Below, piece after piece: positions 50,958 through 60,420 of a stretch of 64,000 nt of DNA; the stretch's first letter is position 1, and each line of letters starts with the position of its first letter. Made by a program: the position numbers and the translations under genes. Location: NCBI RefSeq assembly GCF_039535235.1, contig NZ_BAAAWU010000001.1, positions 3,720,001 to 3,784,000 on the forward strand. The letters run 5' to 3'. The DNA is from Streptomyces roseoviridis. Its GTDB lineage: Bacteria > Actinomycetota > Actinomycetes > Streptomycetales > Streptomycetaceae. Under the pieces are notes generated by a model. The model was not told where the DNA came from. It was given only the letters and a program-made list of their open reading frames with translations, and did no database searches.

Positions 50958-51293
50958 GTGGCCGGCGCCACTATCACCGTTACCGACGCTGACTTCGAGG
51001 AGAAGGTCCTCAAGAGCGACAAGCCCGTCCTCGTGGACTTCTGGGCCGAGTGGTGCGGCCCGTGCCGCATGATCGCTCCGTCGCTCGAGGCCATCGCCTC
51101 CGAGCACGACGAGATCATCGTCGCGAAGCTCAACATCGACCAGAACCCGGCCACGGCCGCCAAGTACGGCGTCATGTCCATCCCGACGCTGAACGTCTAC
51201 AAGGACGGCGACGTCGCCAAGACGATCGTCGGCGCCAAGCCGAAGGCCGCCATCGAGCGCGACCTGGCCGACTTCATCGCGCCCAAGGCCTGA
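50958..51293 (+). CDS. trxA: Thioredoxin
   Basis: A 111-residue thioredoxin with the active site WCGPC (Cys33, Cys36) and the conserved cis-proline loop SIPTLNVYKDG. The preceding FEEKVLKSDKPVLVDFWAEW is standard. The start is GTG 50958: AAGGAGG lies 5 nt upstream, whereas the in-frame ATG at 50943 would include that ribosome-binding site in the coding part. It is 45 bp downstream of trxB in one operon and gives the usual 110-residue size. The 3' end is convergent with a GNAT gene; a parS site and a terminator lie between them. Confidence 0.96.
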   Translation: MAGATITVTDADFEEKVLKSDKPVLVDFWAEWCGPCRMIAPSLEAIASEHDEIIVAKLNIDQNPATAAKYGVMSIPTLNVYKDGDVAKTIVGAKPKAAIERDLADFIAPKA

Positions 51294-51303
51294 CGTTCTC
51301 GCT

Positions 51304-51317
51304 GTTTCACGTGAAAC
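51304..51317. other. parS site 7
   Basis: An exact GTTTCACGTGAAAC, 10 bp after the trxA stop codon and 3 bp before the terminator hairpin. Symmetry extends to 20 bp (51301-51320, arms GCT). Confidence 0.95.
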
Positions 51318-51320
51318 AGC

Positions 51321-51352
51321 AGCGGCCCGCCCCTCTCAGGGGGCGGGCCGCT
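51321..51352. terminator. Bidirectional terminator after trxA
   Basis: AGCGGCCCGCCCC (51321-51333) pairs with GGGGCGGGCCGCT (51340-51352) around a 6-nt loop. It serves trxBA and the convergent GNAT gene, directly next to parS site 7. Confidence 0.8.
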
Positions 51353-51378
51353 GTCGTCTGTCCGGCCGCTCTCCTCGA

Positions 51379-51996
51379 TCAGAGAGGCCGCAGTACCGGT
51401 TCCTTCTGCACCGCGCCGAGAAGCCTGTCGAGGGCCATCTCGACGTCTTCCTTCCAGGAGAGCGTCGTCCTCAGTTCGAGCCGCAGCCTCGGGAAGGTCG
51501 GGTGGGGTCGCACGGTCTTGAAGCCCACGGCCGTCAGATGGTCGGCGGGCAGCACGCAGGCCGGCTCCTTCCAGCGCGCGTCGCCGAAAGCCTCGATCGC
51601 CTTGAAGCCCCGCCGCAGCAGATCCTTCGCCACCGTCTGCACCATGGTCCGTCCCAAGCCCTGCCCCTGATACCCGGGCATGATCCACGCCGTCATCAGC
51701 TGCACGGCATCCGCGGCGACCGGACTCGTGGGAAAGGCGGTGGAGCGGGGCACATACGCCGGCGGCGCGTACAGCACGAACCCGACCGGAACCTCGTCGA
51801 CATAGACCACCCGGCCGCAGGAGCCCCATTCAAGGAGCACGGCGGAGATCCATGCCTCCTTCTCCAGCTCGGGGCGACCCGCCTTCACGGCGGCCTCCCC
51901 ACTCACCGGATCAAGTTCCCAGAAGACACAGGAACGACATCGCTTGGGGAGATCCGGAAGGTTGTCCAGCGTGAGCGGTACGAGCCGACGCCCCAC
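51379..51996 (-). CDS. GNAT-family acetyltransferase
   Basis: A 205-residue GNAT enzyme. It starts VGRRLVPLTLDNLPDLPKRC, followed by the Cys-containing SCVFWELDPVSGEAA. The acetyl-CoA motif is IMPGYQGQGLGRTMVQTVAK, and the domain continues to the C-terminus (FGDARWKEPACVLPADHLTA). The gene is the conserved neighbour of parB in Streptomyces and is read on the same strand, 153 bp downstream of it. Start GTG 51996 has GAGGAGC upstream; the longer in-frame extension has no family character. Substrate unknown. Confidence 0.88.
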   Translation of the reverse strand: MGRRLVPLTLDNLPDLPKRCRSCVFWELDPVSGEAAVKAGRPELEKEAWISAVLLEWGSCGRVVYVDEVPVGFVLYAPPAYVPRSTAFPTSPVAADAVQLMTAWIMPGYQGQGLGRTMVQTVAKDLLRRGFKAIEAFGDARWKEPACVLPADHLTAVGFKTVRPHPTFPRLRLELRTTLSWKEDVEMALDRLLGAVQKEPVLRPL

Positions 51997-52090
51997 GGCT
52001 GCTCCTCGCTTCCCTCGGCCATCGCTGTACGAATACGCCTCACAGAATCGTAACGACGAGCGGATCAGGGCGATACCGCAGACAGGCAAA

Positions 52091-52132
52091 GGGCGGGGCG
52101 TGTCCCGGCTCATGCCGGAACACGCCCCGCCC
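52091..52132 (-). terminator. Terminator of parAB
   Basis: GGGCGGGGCGTGTCCCGGC (52091-52109) and its near-perfect complement at 52114-52132 form a 19-bp stem with one mismatch and the loop TCAT. It begins 18 bp after the parB stop codon on the minus strand. Confidence 0.8.
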
Positions 52133-52149
52133 TGGGACGCACAGCTGGC

Positions 52150-53262
52150 TCAGTCCTCGGAGCCTTGCTCGGGGCTGTCCTCCGAGGCGCCCTGATCCAG
52201 GACCCGCCCCTCACCCGGGGCCAACGTCGCGAGGATCCGCTCCAGGTCCTCCATCGAGGCGAACTCGACGGTGATCTTGCCCTTCTTCTGGCCCAGGTCG
52301 ACCTTCACCCGGGTCTCGAAGCGGTCCGAAAGCCGGGTCGCCAGGTCCCGCAGAGCCGGGGAGACGCGGGTGCCCGCGCGCGGCCCCTTGGGCTTGACCG
52401 GCGACGAGGGCTCCGACCCCATCACCGCGACGATCTCCTCCACGGCCCGCACAGAGAGGCCCTCGGCGACGATCCGGTAGGCCAGCTTGTCCTGCGTCTC
52501 CGCATCGTCCACGGAGAGCAGCGCACGGGCGTGCCCGGCCGAGAGGACCCCGGCGGCCACCCGGCGCTGCACGGGCGGGGAGAGCCGCAGCAGACGCAGT
52601 GTGTTGGAGACCTGCGGACGCGAGCGTCCGATCCGGTCGGCCAGCTGGTCATGGGTGCAGTTGAAGTCCTTGAGGAGCTGGTCGTAGGCGGCTGCCTCTT
52701 CCAGCGGGTTCAGCTGCGCCCGGTGCAGGTTCTCCAGCAGGGCGTCGAGCAGCAGCTTGTCGTCCTCGGTGGCCCGGACGATGGCCGGGATCCGCTCCAG
52801 GCCGGCCTCACGGCAGGCACGCCAGCGGCGCTCGCCCATGATGAGCTCGTAGCGCTCGGGGCCCAGCTGGCGGACGACGACCGGCTGAAGCAGACCGACC
52901 TCCTTGATGGAGGTGATCAGCTCGGCCAGGGCGTCCTCGTCGAAGACCTCACGCGGCTGGCGCGGGTTCGGGGTGATGGAGTCCAGCGGCAGCTCCGCGA
53001 AGTGCGCCCCGGCGGGGGCCTCCGGAGCCGGCGGTTCGGTCTCGGCCACCGGCACCACGGAGTCCGGGGACTGCGGGCTCGCCGGAAGGGTCGCCAGCTT
53101 CGCCGCCGCCACGCCGCGCTCGGAGCCGAGCGCCGGAATGGCGCCGGGGGAGGTCATGGCCGGAGCGGAGCCCACCCCGACGACCGGCACCTCTCGTTCC
53201 TGGGGAGCAGCGGGGATCAGCGCACCGAGCCCACGCCCCAGCCCCCTACGTCGCTCGCTCAC
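52150..53262 (-). CDS. parB: Chromosome partitioning protein ParB
   Basis: ParB (370 residues) binds parS, loads as a CTP-dependent clamp and spreads to form the segregation complex. The start is [17 protein letters not shown], followed by a 70-residue variable linker. The ParB/Srx core begins [20 protein letters not shown] and includes the CTP-binding box MGERRWRA. The DNA-reading helix-turn-helix is [19 protein letters not shown]. The C-terminal dimerisation domain is basic/acidic. The start GTG 53262 overlaps the parA stop (GTGA). Its binding sites, parS, are found nine times in this window. Confidence 0.97.
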   Translation of the reverse strand: MSERRRGLGRGLGALIPAAPQEREVPVVGVGSAPAMTSPGAIPALGSERGVAAAKLATLPASPQSPDSVVPVAETEPPAPEAPAGAHFAELPLDSITPNPRQPREVFDEDALAELITSIKEVGLLQPVVVRQLGPERYELIMGERRWRACREAGLERIPAIVRATEDDKLLLDALLENLHRAQLNPLEEAAAYDQLLKDFNCTHDQLADRIGRSRPQVSNTLRLLRLSPPVQRRVAAGVLSAGHARALLSVDDAETQDKLAYRIVAEGLSVRAVEEIVAVMGSEPSSPVKPKGPRAGTRVSPALRDLATRLSDRFETRVKVDLGQKKGKITVEFASMEDLERILATLAPGEGRVLDQGASEDSPEQGSED

Positions 53263-54347
53263 TGGATCCCCTCCGACATTCGCTGGCTGTTCTGGTGGCC
53301 CAGGTGCGGGTGTCCCCCATGGGCCTGGGTGGCGTCATAGTGAAGATCGACACCGCGCAGCGCGATCTCGCGCGCCGCTTCGAGATACGACAGGGCGCCG
53401 CTGGAGCCCGGGTCGTAGGTCAGCACGGTCTGTCCGTAGCTCGGTGCCTCCGAGATGCGCACGGACCGCGGGATGCTGGTCTTCAGGACCTCCTCGCCGA
53501 AGTGGCTGCGCACCTCTTCGGCGACCTGCGAGGCAAGCCTCGTCCGGCCGTCGTACATGGTGAGGAGGATCGTCGAGACGTGCAGGGCGGGATTGAGGTG
53601 CCCGCGGACGAGGTCGACGTTCCGCAGCAGCTGGCCGAGGCCCTCCAGGGCGTAGTACTCGCACTGGATGGGGATCAGCACCTCGGCCCCCGCCACGAGG
53701 GCGTTGACCGTCAGCAGGCCGAGCGAGGGCGGGCAGTCGATCAGGATGTAGTCGAGCGGCTGCTCGTACGCCTGGATCGCTCGCTGCAGGCGGCTCTCCC
53801 GCGCCACCAAGGACACCAGCTCGATCTCGGCACCGGCGAGATCGATCGTGGCGGGGGCGCAGAAGAGTCCCTCGACATCCCGGACGGGCTGGACGACCTC
53901 GGAGAGCGGCCTGCTCTCCACGAGAACGTCGTAGATCGAGGGCACCTCGGCATGGTGGTCGATGCCCAGCGCCGTCGAGGCGTTGCCCTGCGGGTCGAGG
54001 TCGATGACCAGGACGCGGGCGCCGTGGAGGGCGAGGGAGGCGGCAAGGTTGACCGTCGTGGTCGTCTTGCCCACGCCGCCCTTCTGGTTGGCGACCACCA
54101 TCACGCGGGTCTGCGCGGGCCGGGGAAGTCCCTCACCCGCACGGCCCAGGGCTTCTACGGCCAGCTGGGCTGCACGACCGATGGGGGTGTCGTCCATCGG
54201 AGGCGGTGTTTCACGTGAAACATCCGCCCCTACCGATTCGGTTCGGGGACCGGGGACCGGATCGGTCATCGGTCCCGCGATGTTGGCGTCGGACCGCAAG
54301 GATTCACTCTCCTCGGCTTCAGGCTCGCGATGCACAGAGCCTGCCAT
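53259..54347 (-). CDS. parA: Chromosome partitioning ATPase ParA
   Basis: ParA (362 residues) is a Walker-type ATPase that positions ParB-parS complexes. The deviant Walker A is [14 protein letters not shown] (Lys89 signature, Lys94), Walker A' follows in [17 protein letters not shown], and Walker B is in [14 protein letters not shown]. Start ATG 54347 gives [10 protein letters not shown], as in S. coelicolor ParA. The frame stays open to a GTG at 54524, which would add a peptide starting inside a parS site; that extension is considered non-coding. The 85 residues before the ATPase domain contain VSRET, encoded by parS site 8. The promoter region contains a perfect DnaA box and parS site 9. 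Confidence 0.93.
   Translation of the reverse strand: MAGSVHREPEAEESESLRSDANIAGPMTDPVPGPRTESVGADVSRETPPPMDDTPIGRAAQLAVEALGRAGEGLPRPAQTRVMVVANQKGGVGKTTTTVNLAASLALHGARVLVIDLDPQGNASTALGIDHHAEVPSIYDVLVESRPLSEVVQPVRDVEGLFCAPATIDLAGAEIELVSLVARESRLQRAIQAYEQPLDYILIDCPPSLGLLTVNALVAGAEVLIPIQCEYYALEGLGQLLRNVDLVRGHLNPALHVSTILLTMYDGRTRLASQVAEEVRSHFGEEVLKTSIPRSVRISEAPSYGQTVLTYDPGSSGALSYLEAAREIALRGVDLHYDATQAHGGHPHLGHQNSQRMSEGIQ
54208..54221. other. parS site 8 (inside parA)
   Basis: An exact GTTTCACGTGAAAC within the N-terminal variable part of parA, encoding VSRET on the minus strand. The flanks TG-parS-CA are only partly symmetrical (one mismatch, 2 bp outside the core). Confidence 0.95.
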
Positions 54348-54401
54348 GCTTTCGGGGTCGTGAACCAGCGAGGCCCGTGGTTCTGTGGATGAATCCACCT
54401 C

Positions 54402-54410
54402 TGTGGACAA
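54402..54410 (-). promoter_or_regulatory. Perfect DnaA box upstream of parA
   Basis: TTGTCCACA on the minus strand, 55 bp upstream of the parA ATG, is the preferred Streptomyces DnaA-box sequence. It lies in the probable parAB promoter region, so DnaA could influence segregation gene expression. Confidence 0.6.
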
Positions 54411-54508
54411 CCCCTTAACCCTCACGGGGGGCTTCGCCGGAGGCTTGCGGTCCCAGGGCGTGCCAGCCGCGCGGCCGCGGCTGATGATCCCCTGCAGCAG
54501 TGAGCGAC

Positions 54509-54522
54509 GTTTCACGTGAAAC
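54509..54522. other. parS site 9 (parA-rsmG gap)
   Basis: An exact GTTTCACGTGAAAC between rsmG and parA, 95 bp after the rsmG stop and 162 bp before the parA start. This is the parS in the window nearest to oriC, about 6 kb away. It lies in the parA upstream region, where ParB binding could repress parAB. Confidence 0.95.
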
Positions 54523-54616
54523 ACGATGCACGCGCCGCAGGGCCGGGACCGCTCGACACTCCGAAATCTGTACGTATCGCAGCTTGTACGGATCAGCGGG
54601 TACGGACCGGAAAGGC

Positions 54617-55333
54617 TCAGCGACGTCGCCGGGGCCGGCTGGGCCGGGCCGCCTTGGCGCGCTTGGCGGCGAACCTCACACCGCCGGGGCTCTCACCGAC
54701 CTCGACCCGGACCACGGTGGTCAGCGGGTCGACCACTCCCTCACCCACGTGCAGCACCGAAGCCTCGACCACACCGAGCTTGGAGAGTGCGGCACGGGCA
54801 CCGACGATCTCCTCCTCCGCCGTGTCGCCCTTGAGCGCGAGCATCTCGCCGTAGGGACGCAGCAGCGGGACACCCCAGCCGGCCAGCCGGTCGAGCGGCG
54901 CCACGGCCCGCGCCGTGACGACGTGCACGGACGGTAGCTTGCCCAGCATCTCCTCGGCACGGCCACGGACCACGGTCACGTGGTCGAGGCCGAGCAATTC
55001 GACGGCCTCCTGGAGGAAGGTCGTACGACGGAGCAGGGGCTCCAGGAGAGTGATCTTGAGATCGCGGCGGACCAGGGCCAGGGGAATGCCGGGCAGACCG
55101 GCACCGGAGCCGACGTCGCAGACGGTGACGCCCTCCGGGACGACCTCGGAGAGCACGGCACAGTTCAGCAGATGCCGCTCCCACAGCCGGGGCACCTCGC
55201 GGGGGCCGATGAGACCCCGCTTGACCCCTGCGTCCGCCAGGAGCTCCGCATACCGGACCGCCTCGGGGAAGTACTCGCCGAAGACCGTCTGCGCCTGCTC
55301 CGGCGCCTGGGGAAGCTCCGCTGCCTCCGTCAC
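54617..55333 (-). CDS. rsmG: 16S rRNA (guanine-N7) methyltransferase RsmG
   Basis: RsmG (GidB) methylates G527 of 16S rRNA; its loss gives low-level streptomycin resistance and, in Streptomyces, altered antibiotic production. The 238-residue protein contains NCAVLSEVVPEGVTVCDVGS followed by GAGLPGIPLALV, the SAM-binding loop, then LLEPLLRRTTFLQEAVELLG. The C-terminus is basic (ARPSRPRRRR). The start is GTG 55333. It lies in the conserved run rnpA-yidD-yidC-jag-rsmG-parA-parB. Confidence 0.97.
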   Translation of the reverse strand: MTEAAELPQAPEQAQTVFGEYFPEAVRYAELLADAGVKRGLIGPREVPRLWERHLLNCAVLSEVVPEGVTVCDVGSGAGLPGIPLALVRRDLKITLLEPLLRRTTFLQEAVELLGLDHVTVVRGRAEEMLGKLPSVHVVTARAVAPLDRLAGWGVPLLRPYGEMLALKGDTAEEEIVGARAALSKLGVVEASVLHVGEGVVDPLTTVVRVEVGESPGGVRFAAKRAKAARPSRPRRRR

Positions 55334-55451
55334 GGGGAACCGTCCTTCCGTACCGCACGCGTACCGCGCGAGCGCACTGTGGTGGCTGACTATCAGGCTG
55401 ACAAAGTTCGGCCCCGCCTGCGAACAGACGGGGCCGACTCTACGAGAGGGA

Positions 55452-55961
55452 TCAGGCAGGGAGCACGACGACGAAGCGCTGCGGCTCCTCGCCCTCGGAC
55501 TCGCTGCGCAGGCCGGCGGCGGCGACCGCGTCGTGCACGACCTTCCGCTCGAACGGCGTCATCGGGTCCAGCTTGACCGGCTGACCGGAGGACTTGACCT
55601 CGTCCGCGGCCTTGGCGCCGAGCTGGGCCAGCTCCGTCCGCTTCCTGGCCCGGAAGCCCGCGATGTCGAGCATCAGCCGGCTGCGGTCACCGGTCTCGCG
55701 GTGCACGGCGAGCCGGGTCAGCTCCTGAAGGGCCTCCAGCACCTCTCCGTCGCGGCCGACGAGCTTCTGCAGGTCGCGGCTGCCGGAATCGCTGATGATC
55801 GAGACCGACGCACGGTCCGCCTCGACGTCCATGTCGATGTCACCGTCGAGGTCGGCGATGTCGAGCAGGCCCTCGAGGTAGTCGGCAGCGATCTCACCCT
55901 CCTGCTCCAGGCGGGTCAGGGTGTCGCCACCCTCGGCGGCGGAGGTGATGCCTTCCGTCAC
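55452..55961 (-). CDS. jag: Jag/KhpB-type KH-R3H RNA-binding protein
   Basis: A 169-residue RNA-binding protein. A KH-like segment surrounds DLQKLVGRDGEVLEALQELT, and the R3H domain is in RLMLDIAGFRARKRTELAQL followed by LDPMTPFERKVVHDAVA. The N-terminal Jag-N domain of firmicutes is missing; instead there is a short acidic region. KhpB (EloR) regulates cell elongation in other Gram-positives. The gene lies 29 bp downstream of yidC, which is its usual place. Start GTG 55961 is 5' to ACGGAAGGC. Confidence 0.93.
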   Translation of the reverse strand: MTEGITSAAEGGDTLTRLEQEGEIAADYLEGLLDIADLDGDIDMDVEADRASVSIISDSGSRDLQKLVGRDGEVLEALQELTRLAVHRETGDRSRLMLDIAGFRARKRTELAQLGAKAADEVKSSGQPVKLDPMTPFERKVVHDAVAAAGLRSESEGEEPQRFVVVLPA

Positions 55962-55990
55962 GGATGGACTCCTTCTTGCTTCGTGGAGGC

Positions 55991-57310
55991 TTACTTCTTG
56001 GAGGAGGGGTGCTTGGGCCGCTGCGGGCCCTTGCGCTGGCCGGACTTGCCCTGACGGGCGCCACCGGAGTTGGCCCGGCTCGGCCGTGCCGGCTTGTCGG
56101 CCGCGTCCTGGGCTCCGGGCTTGGCGCCCTTCGCCTGCGGCTTGGGACCCTTCTCCAGCGACGGAGCCGGCTTGTCCTCGGGCGTGGCCTCGACGGACAG
56201 GGTCGCGTCCTCGGCCTCCTTCGCCTGCTGGGCGGCCGCGGCCTGGCGCTGGGCCTTGGTCTGGCGCTTGGGCTGCTGGCGCCGGGTGCCGGCGCCGCCC
56301 TCCGCCTCGGCGGAGACGGTGTCGCTCTTGACCACGGTGCCGTCGGCCTGGGCAGCGAAGCCGGCCTTGGCCAGGCCCGCGAAGAAGCGGCGCTCGTTCT
56401 CGTTGCGGTCCGAGCCCTTGGCGACGATGTCCTTGACGACCCGCTTGCGGCCGCGGCCACGGACCTCACCGTGCTGGGTGACGCTCTTGAGCAGGCGCTG
56501 CAGGTAGGCGTCCTGGGCCTTGCTGCCCGGCGTCGGGTTCTGGTTGATCACGTACATCTGCTGGCCCATGGTCCACACGTTGGTGGTCAGCCAGTAGACG
56601 AGGACACCGACGGGGAAGTTGATGCCCATGACGGCGAAGATCACCGGGAAGATGTACATGAGCATCTTCTGCTGCTGCATGTACGGCGTCTTCACCGTGA
56701 GGTCGACGTTCTTCATCATCAGCTGGCGCTGGGTGAAGAACTGCGAGGCCGACATCAGGACGATCATGACCGCGGTGACGATGCGGACGTCGGTCAGCGA
56801 GGCGTTGAGGGCCTCGACCTTCTCCGGGGTGTCCATGAACTTCGCCGCGATCGGGGCGCCGAAGATGTGCGCCTCACGCGCGCTGTCGACCAGCTGCTGG
56901 TTCAGGGCACCGATCTTGTCGCCGGAGGCGATCTTGCTCAGTACGTGGTACAGCGCGAAGAAGAACGGCGACTGCGCCAGGATGGGAAGGCACGAGGAGA
57001 GCGGGTTGGTGCCCGTCTCCTTGTACAGCTTCATCATCTCTTCGGACTGACGCTGCTTGTCGCTCTTGTAGCGCTCCTGGATCGCCTTCATCTTCGGCTG
57101 GAGCGCCTGCATGTTCCGGGTCGCCTTGATCTGCTTCACGAAGAGCGGGATCAGGCAGATACGGATCAGCACCACCAGGGACACGATGGACAGACCCCAG
57201 GCCCAGCCCGTGTCGGGGCCGAAGATCGCCCCGTACAACTTGTGGAACTGGACGATGACCCAGGAAACGGGCCAGGTGATGAAGCTGAACAGACTGGCAA
57301 TCGTGTCCAC
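55991..57310 (-). CDS. yidC: Membrane protein insertase YidC
   Basis: YidC (439 residues) inserts and folds membrane proteins. The five conserved helices are visible: [20 protein letters not shown], the amphipathic/second segment [20 protein letters not shown] with the functional basic residue of helix 2, [30 protein letters not shown] and [20 protein letters not shown]. The 200-residue C-terminal tail is rich in Lys, Gln, Ala and Pro, typical of actinobacterial YidC and probably ribosome-interacting. Start GTG 57310; the yidD gene ends 4 bp upstream. Confidence 0.97.
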   Translation of the reverse strand: MDTIASLFSFITWPVSWVIVQFHKLYGAIFGPDTGWAWGLSIVSLVVLIRICLIPLFVKQIKATRNMQALQPKMKAIQERYKSDKQRQSEEMMKLYKETGTNPLSSCLPILAQSPFFFALYHVLSKIASGDKIGALNQQLVDSAREAHIFGAPIAAKFMDTPEKVEALNASLTDVRIVTAVMIVLMSASQFFTQRQLMMKNVDLTVKTPYMQQQKMLMYIFPVIFAVMGINFPVGVLVYWLTTNVWTMGQQMYVINQNPTPGSKAQDAYLQRLLKSVTQHGEVRGRGRKRVVKDIVAKGSDRNENERRFFAGLAKAGFAAQADGTVVKSDTVSAEAEGGAGTRRQQPKRQTKAQRQAAAAQQAKEAEDATLSVEATPEDKPAPSLEKGPKPQAKGAKPGAQDAADKPARPSRANSGGARQGKSGQRKGPQRPKHPSSKK

Positions 57311-57313
57311 TAA

Positions 57314-57640
57314 TCAGGCTCCTTGAGCATTGGGCGAGGTCTCTGCGGCCGGGCTCGTCTCGGCGGAGATCCCGCCCTGGTCGCCGCGCAGCGCGTTCCT
57401 GAGCATCTCGTGCCAGCGCGGCCGCTTGCGCGCGGGGACATGGTCCACGCCGCCCGGCGACCACGGATTGCACCGCAGGATGCGCCAGGCGGTCAGGGCC
57501 GTGCCCTTGATCGCGCCATGCCGGTCGATGGCCGTGAATCCGTAGTGGGAACACGACGGGTAGTACCGGCAGACAGGGCCCAGGAGAGGGCTGATCGTCC
57601 ACTGGTACAACTTGATGAGAGCCAGCAGCGGGTACTTCAT
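57314..57640 (-). CDS. yidD: Membrane protein insertion efficiency factor YidD
   Basis: A 108-residue YidD-family protein. The signature [20 protein letters not shown] and [20 protein letters not shown], with GWRxxRCNPW-like [13 protein letters not shown], is complete. It is a small membrane-associated protein that improves insertion by YidC. Its start ATG overlaps the rnpA stop codon (ATGA), and its stop lies 4 bp before yidC. Translation of rnpA, yidD and yidC is therefore coupled. Confidence 0.96.
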   Translation of the reverse strand: MKYPLLALIKLYQWTISPLLGPVCRYYPSCSHYGFTAIDRHGAIKGTALTAWRILRCNPWSPGGVDHVPARKRPRWHEMLRNALRGDQGGISAETSPAAETSPNAQGA

Positions 57641-58008
57641 CGCGTGCCCCCTCCCAGCAGCCGCTGGAGAGCGGCGTCCAGGTCTCGGGCCAGCTGGGCG
57701 TGGTCGGCGTCACCGGCTCCGGGCAACGCCCGTACGACCACCAGGCTACCGGGGGGCGGCTCGGTGAGCCGCTCGCGCATGAGATGGCGCAGACGACGCT
57801 TCACCTGGTTGCGGACGACCGCGCCGCCTACGGCCTTGCTCACGACGAAACCCGCACGCGTCGGGGGAGCGCTCTCCCCAGGCGCGTGCGGGTCCGTTGC
57901 ACCGCTGCGTAGATGGACGACGAGGAGCGGGCGTCCGGCCCGGCGTCCTCTGCGTACCGCGGTCGCGAAGTCCTCGCGCCGCCTCAGCCGATTCTCGGTA
58001 GGCAGCAC
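57637..58008 (-). CDS. rnpA: Ribonuclease P protein component
   Basis: RnpA (123 residues) is the protein subunit of RNase P, which matures tRNA 5' ends. The start [20 protein letters not shown] and the RNR-like signature [17 protein letters not shown] identify it. Start GTG 58008 has AGGTC upstream and the usual length for the family; the frame continues upstream without similarity. It lies 19 bp downstream of rpmH, the universal arrangement near bacterial origins. Confidence 0.96.
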   Translation of the reverse strand: MLPTENRLRRREDFATAVRRGRRAGRPLLVVHLRSGATDPHAPGESAPPTRAGFVVSKAVGGAVVRNQVKRRLRHLMRERLTEPPPGSLVVVRALPGAGDADHAQLARDLDAALQRLLGGGTR

Positions 58009-58027
58009 GTCATGACCTGTACGCGGA

Positions 58028-58165
58028 TCAGGCGGACAGGCGGGCGCGACCCTTGCCACGACGGGCGGCCAGGATGGCGCGACCGGCACGGGTACGCATG
58101 CGCAGGCGGAAGCCGTGGGTCTTCGCGCGACGACGGTTGTTCGGCTGGAAGGTGCGCTTGCTCAC
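58028..58165 (-). CDS. rpmH: 50S ribosomal protein L34
   Basis: A 45-residue L34, too short for most automatic ORF lists. The sequence starts [20 protein letters not shown] and ends GKGRARLSA, the standard family pattern. The start is GTG 58165. It begins the minus-strand run rpmH-rnpA-yidD-yidC-jag-rsmG, directly across from dnaA, as at nearly all bacterial origins. Confidence 0.97.
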   Translation of the reverse strand: MSKRTFQPNNRRRAKTHGFRLRMRTRAGRAILAARRGKGRARLSA

Positions 58166-58546
58166 TCGGGGGCTCCAGAAATGATTCGGGTGGTGGCGGG
58201 ACATCGCCTGGCTGTCACCGTGCGCCCACGAGTAGCTCGCAATACGCCCGAGTGCACCGCTTCGCGATCACCTAGGGTGATCTTTGCCCATCGGAGGCAG
58301 GCGGCAGCAGCCATCGACAACTCGACCTGGTTACGGTACGCGCGGCTACGCCATCCGGTCAAACCGACCTGTCGTCACCCCCCATTGTGCACAGGCTGTG
58401 GACAACAACTTGAACCACGTCAGCCGCCGCGACTACCGTGGCTGGACTCCGCAACCTTTTCCCTTCTGTCCTTACCTGTCCTAACGGACTTCGACCCACC
58501 GTCCCGAGAACCACACATTCGTGGGACCTGCGAGGAAGCGTGCCCC
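58166..58546 (+). promoter_or_regulatory. Divergent rpmH/dnaA regulatory region
   Basis: This 381-bp gap contains the promoters of dnaA and rpmH, which I could not place precisely. It contains a perfect DnaA box, TTGTCCACA on the minus strand, at 58397-58405, 142 bp upstream of the dnaA start. That position matches the known autoregulation of Streptomyces dnaA by DnaA. No gene is seen here. Confidence 0.65.
58397..58405 (-). promoter_or_regulatory. DnaA box in the dnaA promoter region
   Basis: A perfect TTGTCCACA (read on the minus strand as part of CTGTGGACAAC). It is probably the autoregulatory DnaA site of dnaA. Confidence 0.75.
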
Positions 58547-60325
58547 GTGGCTGACGTACCTGCCGATCTTGCCGCAGTGTGGCCACGCGTGCTGGAACAG
58601 CTCCTCGGCGAAGGCCAGGGCATCGAGCCCAAGGACAAGCAGTGGATCGAGCGCTGCCAGCCACTCGCACTGGTGGCCGACACCGCGCTGCTCGCGGTGC
58701 CCAACGAGTACGGCAAGCAGGTCCTCGAAGGCCGCCTCGCCCCGCTGATCAGCGAGGCCCTCAGCCGCGCCTGCGGCCGGCCCATCCGGATCGCGATCAC
58801 CGTCGACGACTCCGCCGGCGAGCCGGCCCCGCCGGCGCCGCAGGGCCGGCCCGCCCAGCAGCCGTACGGAAAGTACGACTCCTACGACAAGCCGTACGAG
58901 AAGTACGACGAGTACGGGCGTCCGATGCCGGACGACGGTCTGCCGACCGCCCGCCCCGCCTACCCCGAGTACCAGCAGCAGCGCCCCGACCCCGGCGTCT
59001 GGCCGCGCGCCCAGGAGGAGATCACCTGGCAGCAGCAGCGGCTCGGCGGTTTCCAGGAGCGGGATCCGTACGCGACGGCCCGCCCGCAGCAGCCCCAGCA
59101 GCCGCGGTACGACGAGCGCCCCGCGTACGAGCAGCAGCGCTCCGACCGGGCGGAGCTCTCCGGTCCCGAGGGCTCCGGCGGCCCGGGTCACGGTGGTCCC
59201 GGCACGGGCCACCGGCCGGGAGTCGGCGGAGCGCCGGGCATGGGCGGCTCCTCGTCCGGGCAGGGCGCCGGGTCCGGCGCTCCCGGTGAGCAGCACGCGC
59301 GGCTGAACCCGCGCTATCTCTTCGACACCTTCGTCATCGGTTCCTCGAACCGCTTCGCCCACGCGGCCGCCGTCGCGGTGGCCGAGGCGCCGGCGAAGGC
59401 GTACAACCCGCTCTTCATCTACGGGGAGTCGGGGCTCGGCAAGACCCACCTGCTGCACGCCATCGGGCACTACGCGCGGAGCCTCTACCCGGGCACCCGG
59501 GTGCGGTACGTGAGCTCGGAGGAGTTCACCAACGAGTTCATCAACTCGATCCGCGACGGCAAGGGCGACGCCTTCCGCAAGCGCTACCGCGATGTGGACA
59601 TCCTCCTGGTCGACGACATCCAGTTCCTCGCGAGCAAGGAGTCGACGCAGGAGGAGTTCTTCCACACCTTCAACACGCTCCACAACGCCAACAAGCAGAT
59701 CGTGCTGTCCTCGGACCGGCCGCCCCGGCAGCTGGTGACCCTGGAGGACCGCCTGCGCAACCGCTTCGAGTGGGGACTGACCACCGATGTGCAGCCGCCC
59801 GAGCTGGAGACGCGCATCGCGATCCTCCGCAAGAAGGCGGTCCAGGAGCAGCTCAACGCCCCGCCGGAGGTGCTGGAGTTCATCGCCTCCCGGATCTCGC
59901 GGAACATCCGCGAGCTGGAGGGCGCGCTGATCCGGGTGACCGCGTTCGCGAGCCTCAACCGGCAGCCGGTGGACCTCGGGCTCACCGAGATCGTCCTCAA
60001 GGACCTCATCCCGGGCGGCGAGGACTCCGCTCCGGAGATCACCGCCGGCGCGATCATGGCGTCGACGGCGGACTACTTCGGTCTGACGGTGGAGGACCTG
60101 TGCGGCTCCTCGCGCAGCCGCGTCCTGGTGACGGCCCGGCAGATCGCCATGTACCTGTGCCGGGAGCTCACGGACCTGTCGCTGCCGAAGATCGGCGCGC
60201 AGTTCGGCGGCCGCGACCACACGACCGTGATGCACGCGGACCGCAAGATCCGCGCGCTGATGGCCGAGCGGCGCTCGATCTACAACCAGGTCACCGAGCT
60301 CACCAACCGCATCAAGAACGGCTGA
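58547..60325 (+). CDS. dnaA: Chromosomal replication initiator DnaA
   Basis: DnaA (592 residues) binds DnaA boxes and opens oriC. Domain I (1-85) starts [20 protein letters not shown]. Domain II is the long Pro/Gly/Gln/Tyr-rich linker to about 245 that is typical of Streptomyces. The AAA+ domain has Walker A GESGLGKT (293-300), Walker B LLVDDIQF (about 353-360), and the sensor arginine region RNRFEWGL. Domain IV contains the DnaA signature [16 protein letters not shown], which reads the DnaA box. Start GTG 58547 follows GAGGAAGCG. A strong terminator and then oriC follow. Confidence 0.98.
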   Translation: MADVPADLAAVWPRVLEQLLGEGQGIEPKDKQWIERCQPLALVADTALLAVPNEYGKQVLEGRLAPLISEALSRACGRPIRIAITVDDSAGEPAPPAPQGRPAQQPYGKYDSYDKPYEKYDEYGRPMPDDGLPTARPAYPEYQQQRPDPGVWPRAQEEITWQQQRLGGFQERDPYATARPQQPQQPRYDERPAYEQQRSDRAELSGPEGSGGPGHGGPGTGHRPGVGGAPGMGGSSSGQGAGSGAPGEQHARLNPRYLFDTFVIGSSNRFAHAAAVAVAEAPAKAYNPLFIYGESGLGKTHLLHAIGHYARSLYPGTRVRYVSSEEFTNEFINSIRDGKGDAFRKRYRDVDILLVDDIQFLASKESTQEEFFHTFNTLHNANKQIVLSSDRPPRQLVTLEDRLRNRFEWGLTTDVQPPELETRIAILRKKAVQEQLNAPPEVLEFIASRISRNIRELEGALIRVTAFASLNRQPVDLGLTEIVLKDLIPGGEDSAPEITAGAIMASTADYFGLTVEDLCGSSRSRVLVTARQIAMYLCRELTDLSLPKIGAQFGGRDHTTVMHADRKIRALMAERRSIYNQVTELTNRIKNG

Positions 60326-60344
60326 GAACGCCGTACGCGACCCT

Positions 60345-60384
60345 CCGAAGGGCGCTCCGGGGCACCTCCCGGGGCGCCCTTCGG
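60345..60384 (+). terminator. dnaA terminator
   Basis: CCGAAGGGCGCTCCGGG (60345-60361) and CCCGGGGCGCCCTTCGG (60368-60384) form a 17-bp stem with one G-U pair and a 6-nt loop. It begins 19 bp after the dnaA stop and separates transcription from oriC. Confidence 0.85.
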
Positions 60385-60420
60385 CGTTCCGGGACCTCGT
60401 CGCCCGTCTGGCCGCTGTTC

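Noticed and set aside
54348..54524. N-terminal extension of ParA beginning at a parS site
   Set aside because: The frame is open, but known ParA proteins begin at [10 protein letters not shown], and this stretch contains regulatory sites (DnaA box, parS).
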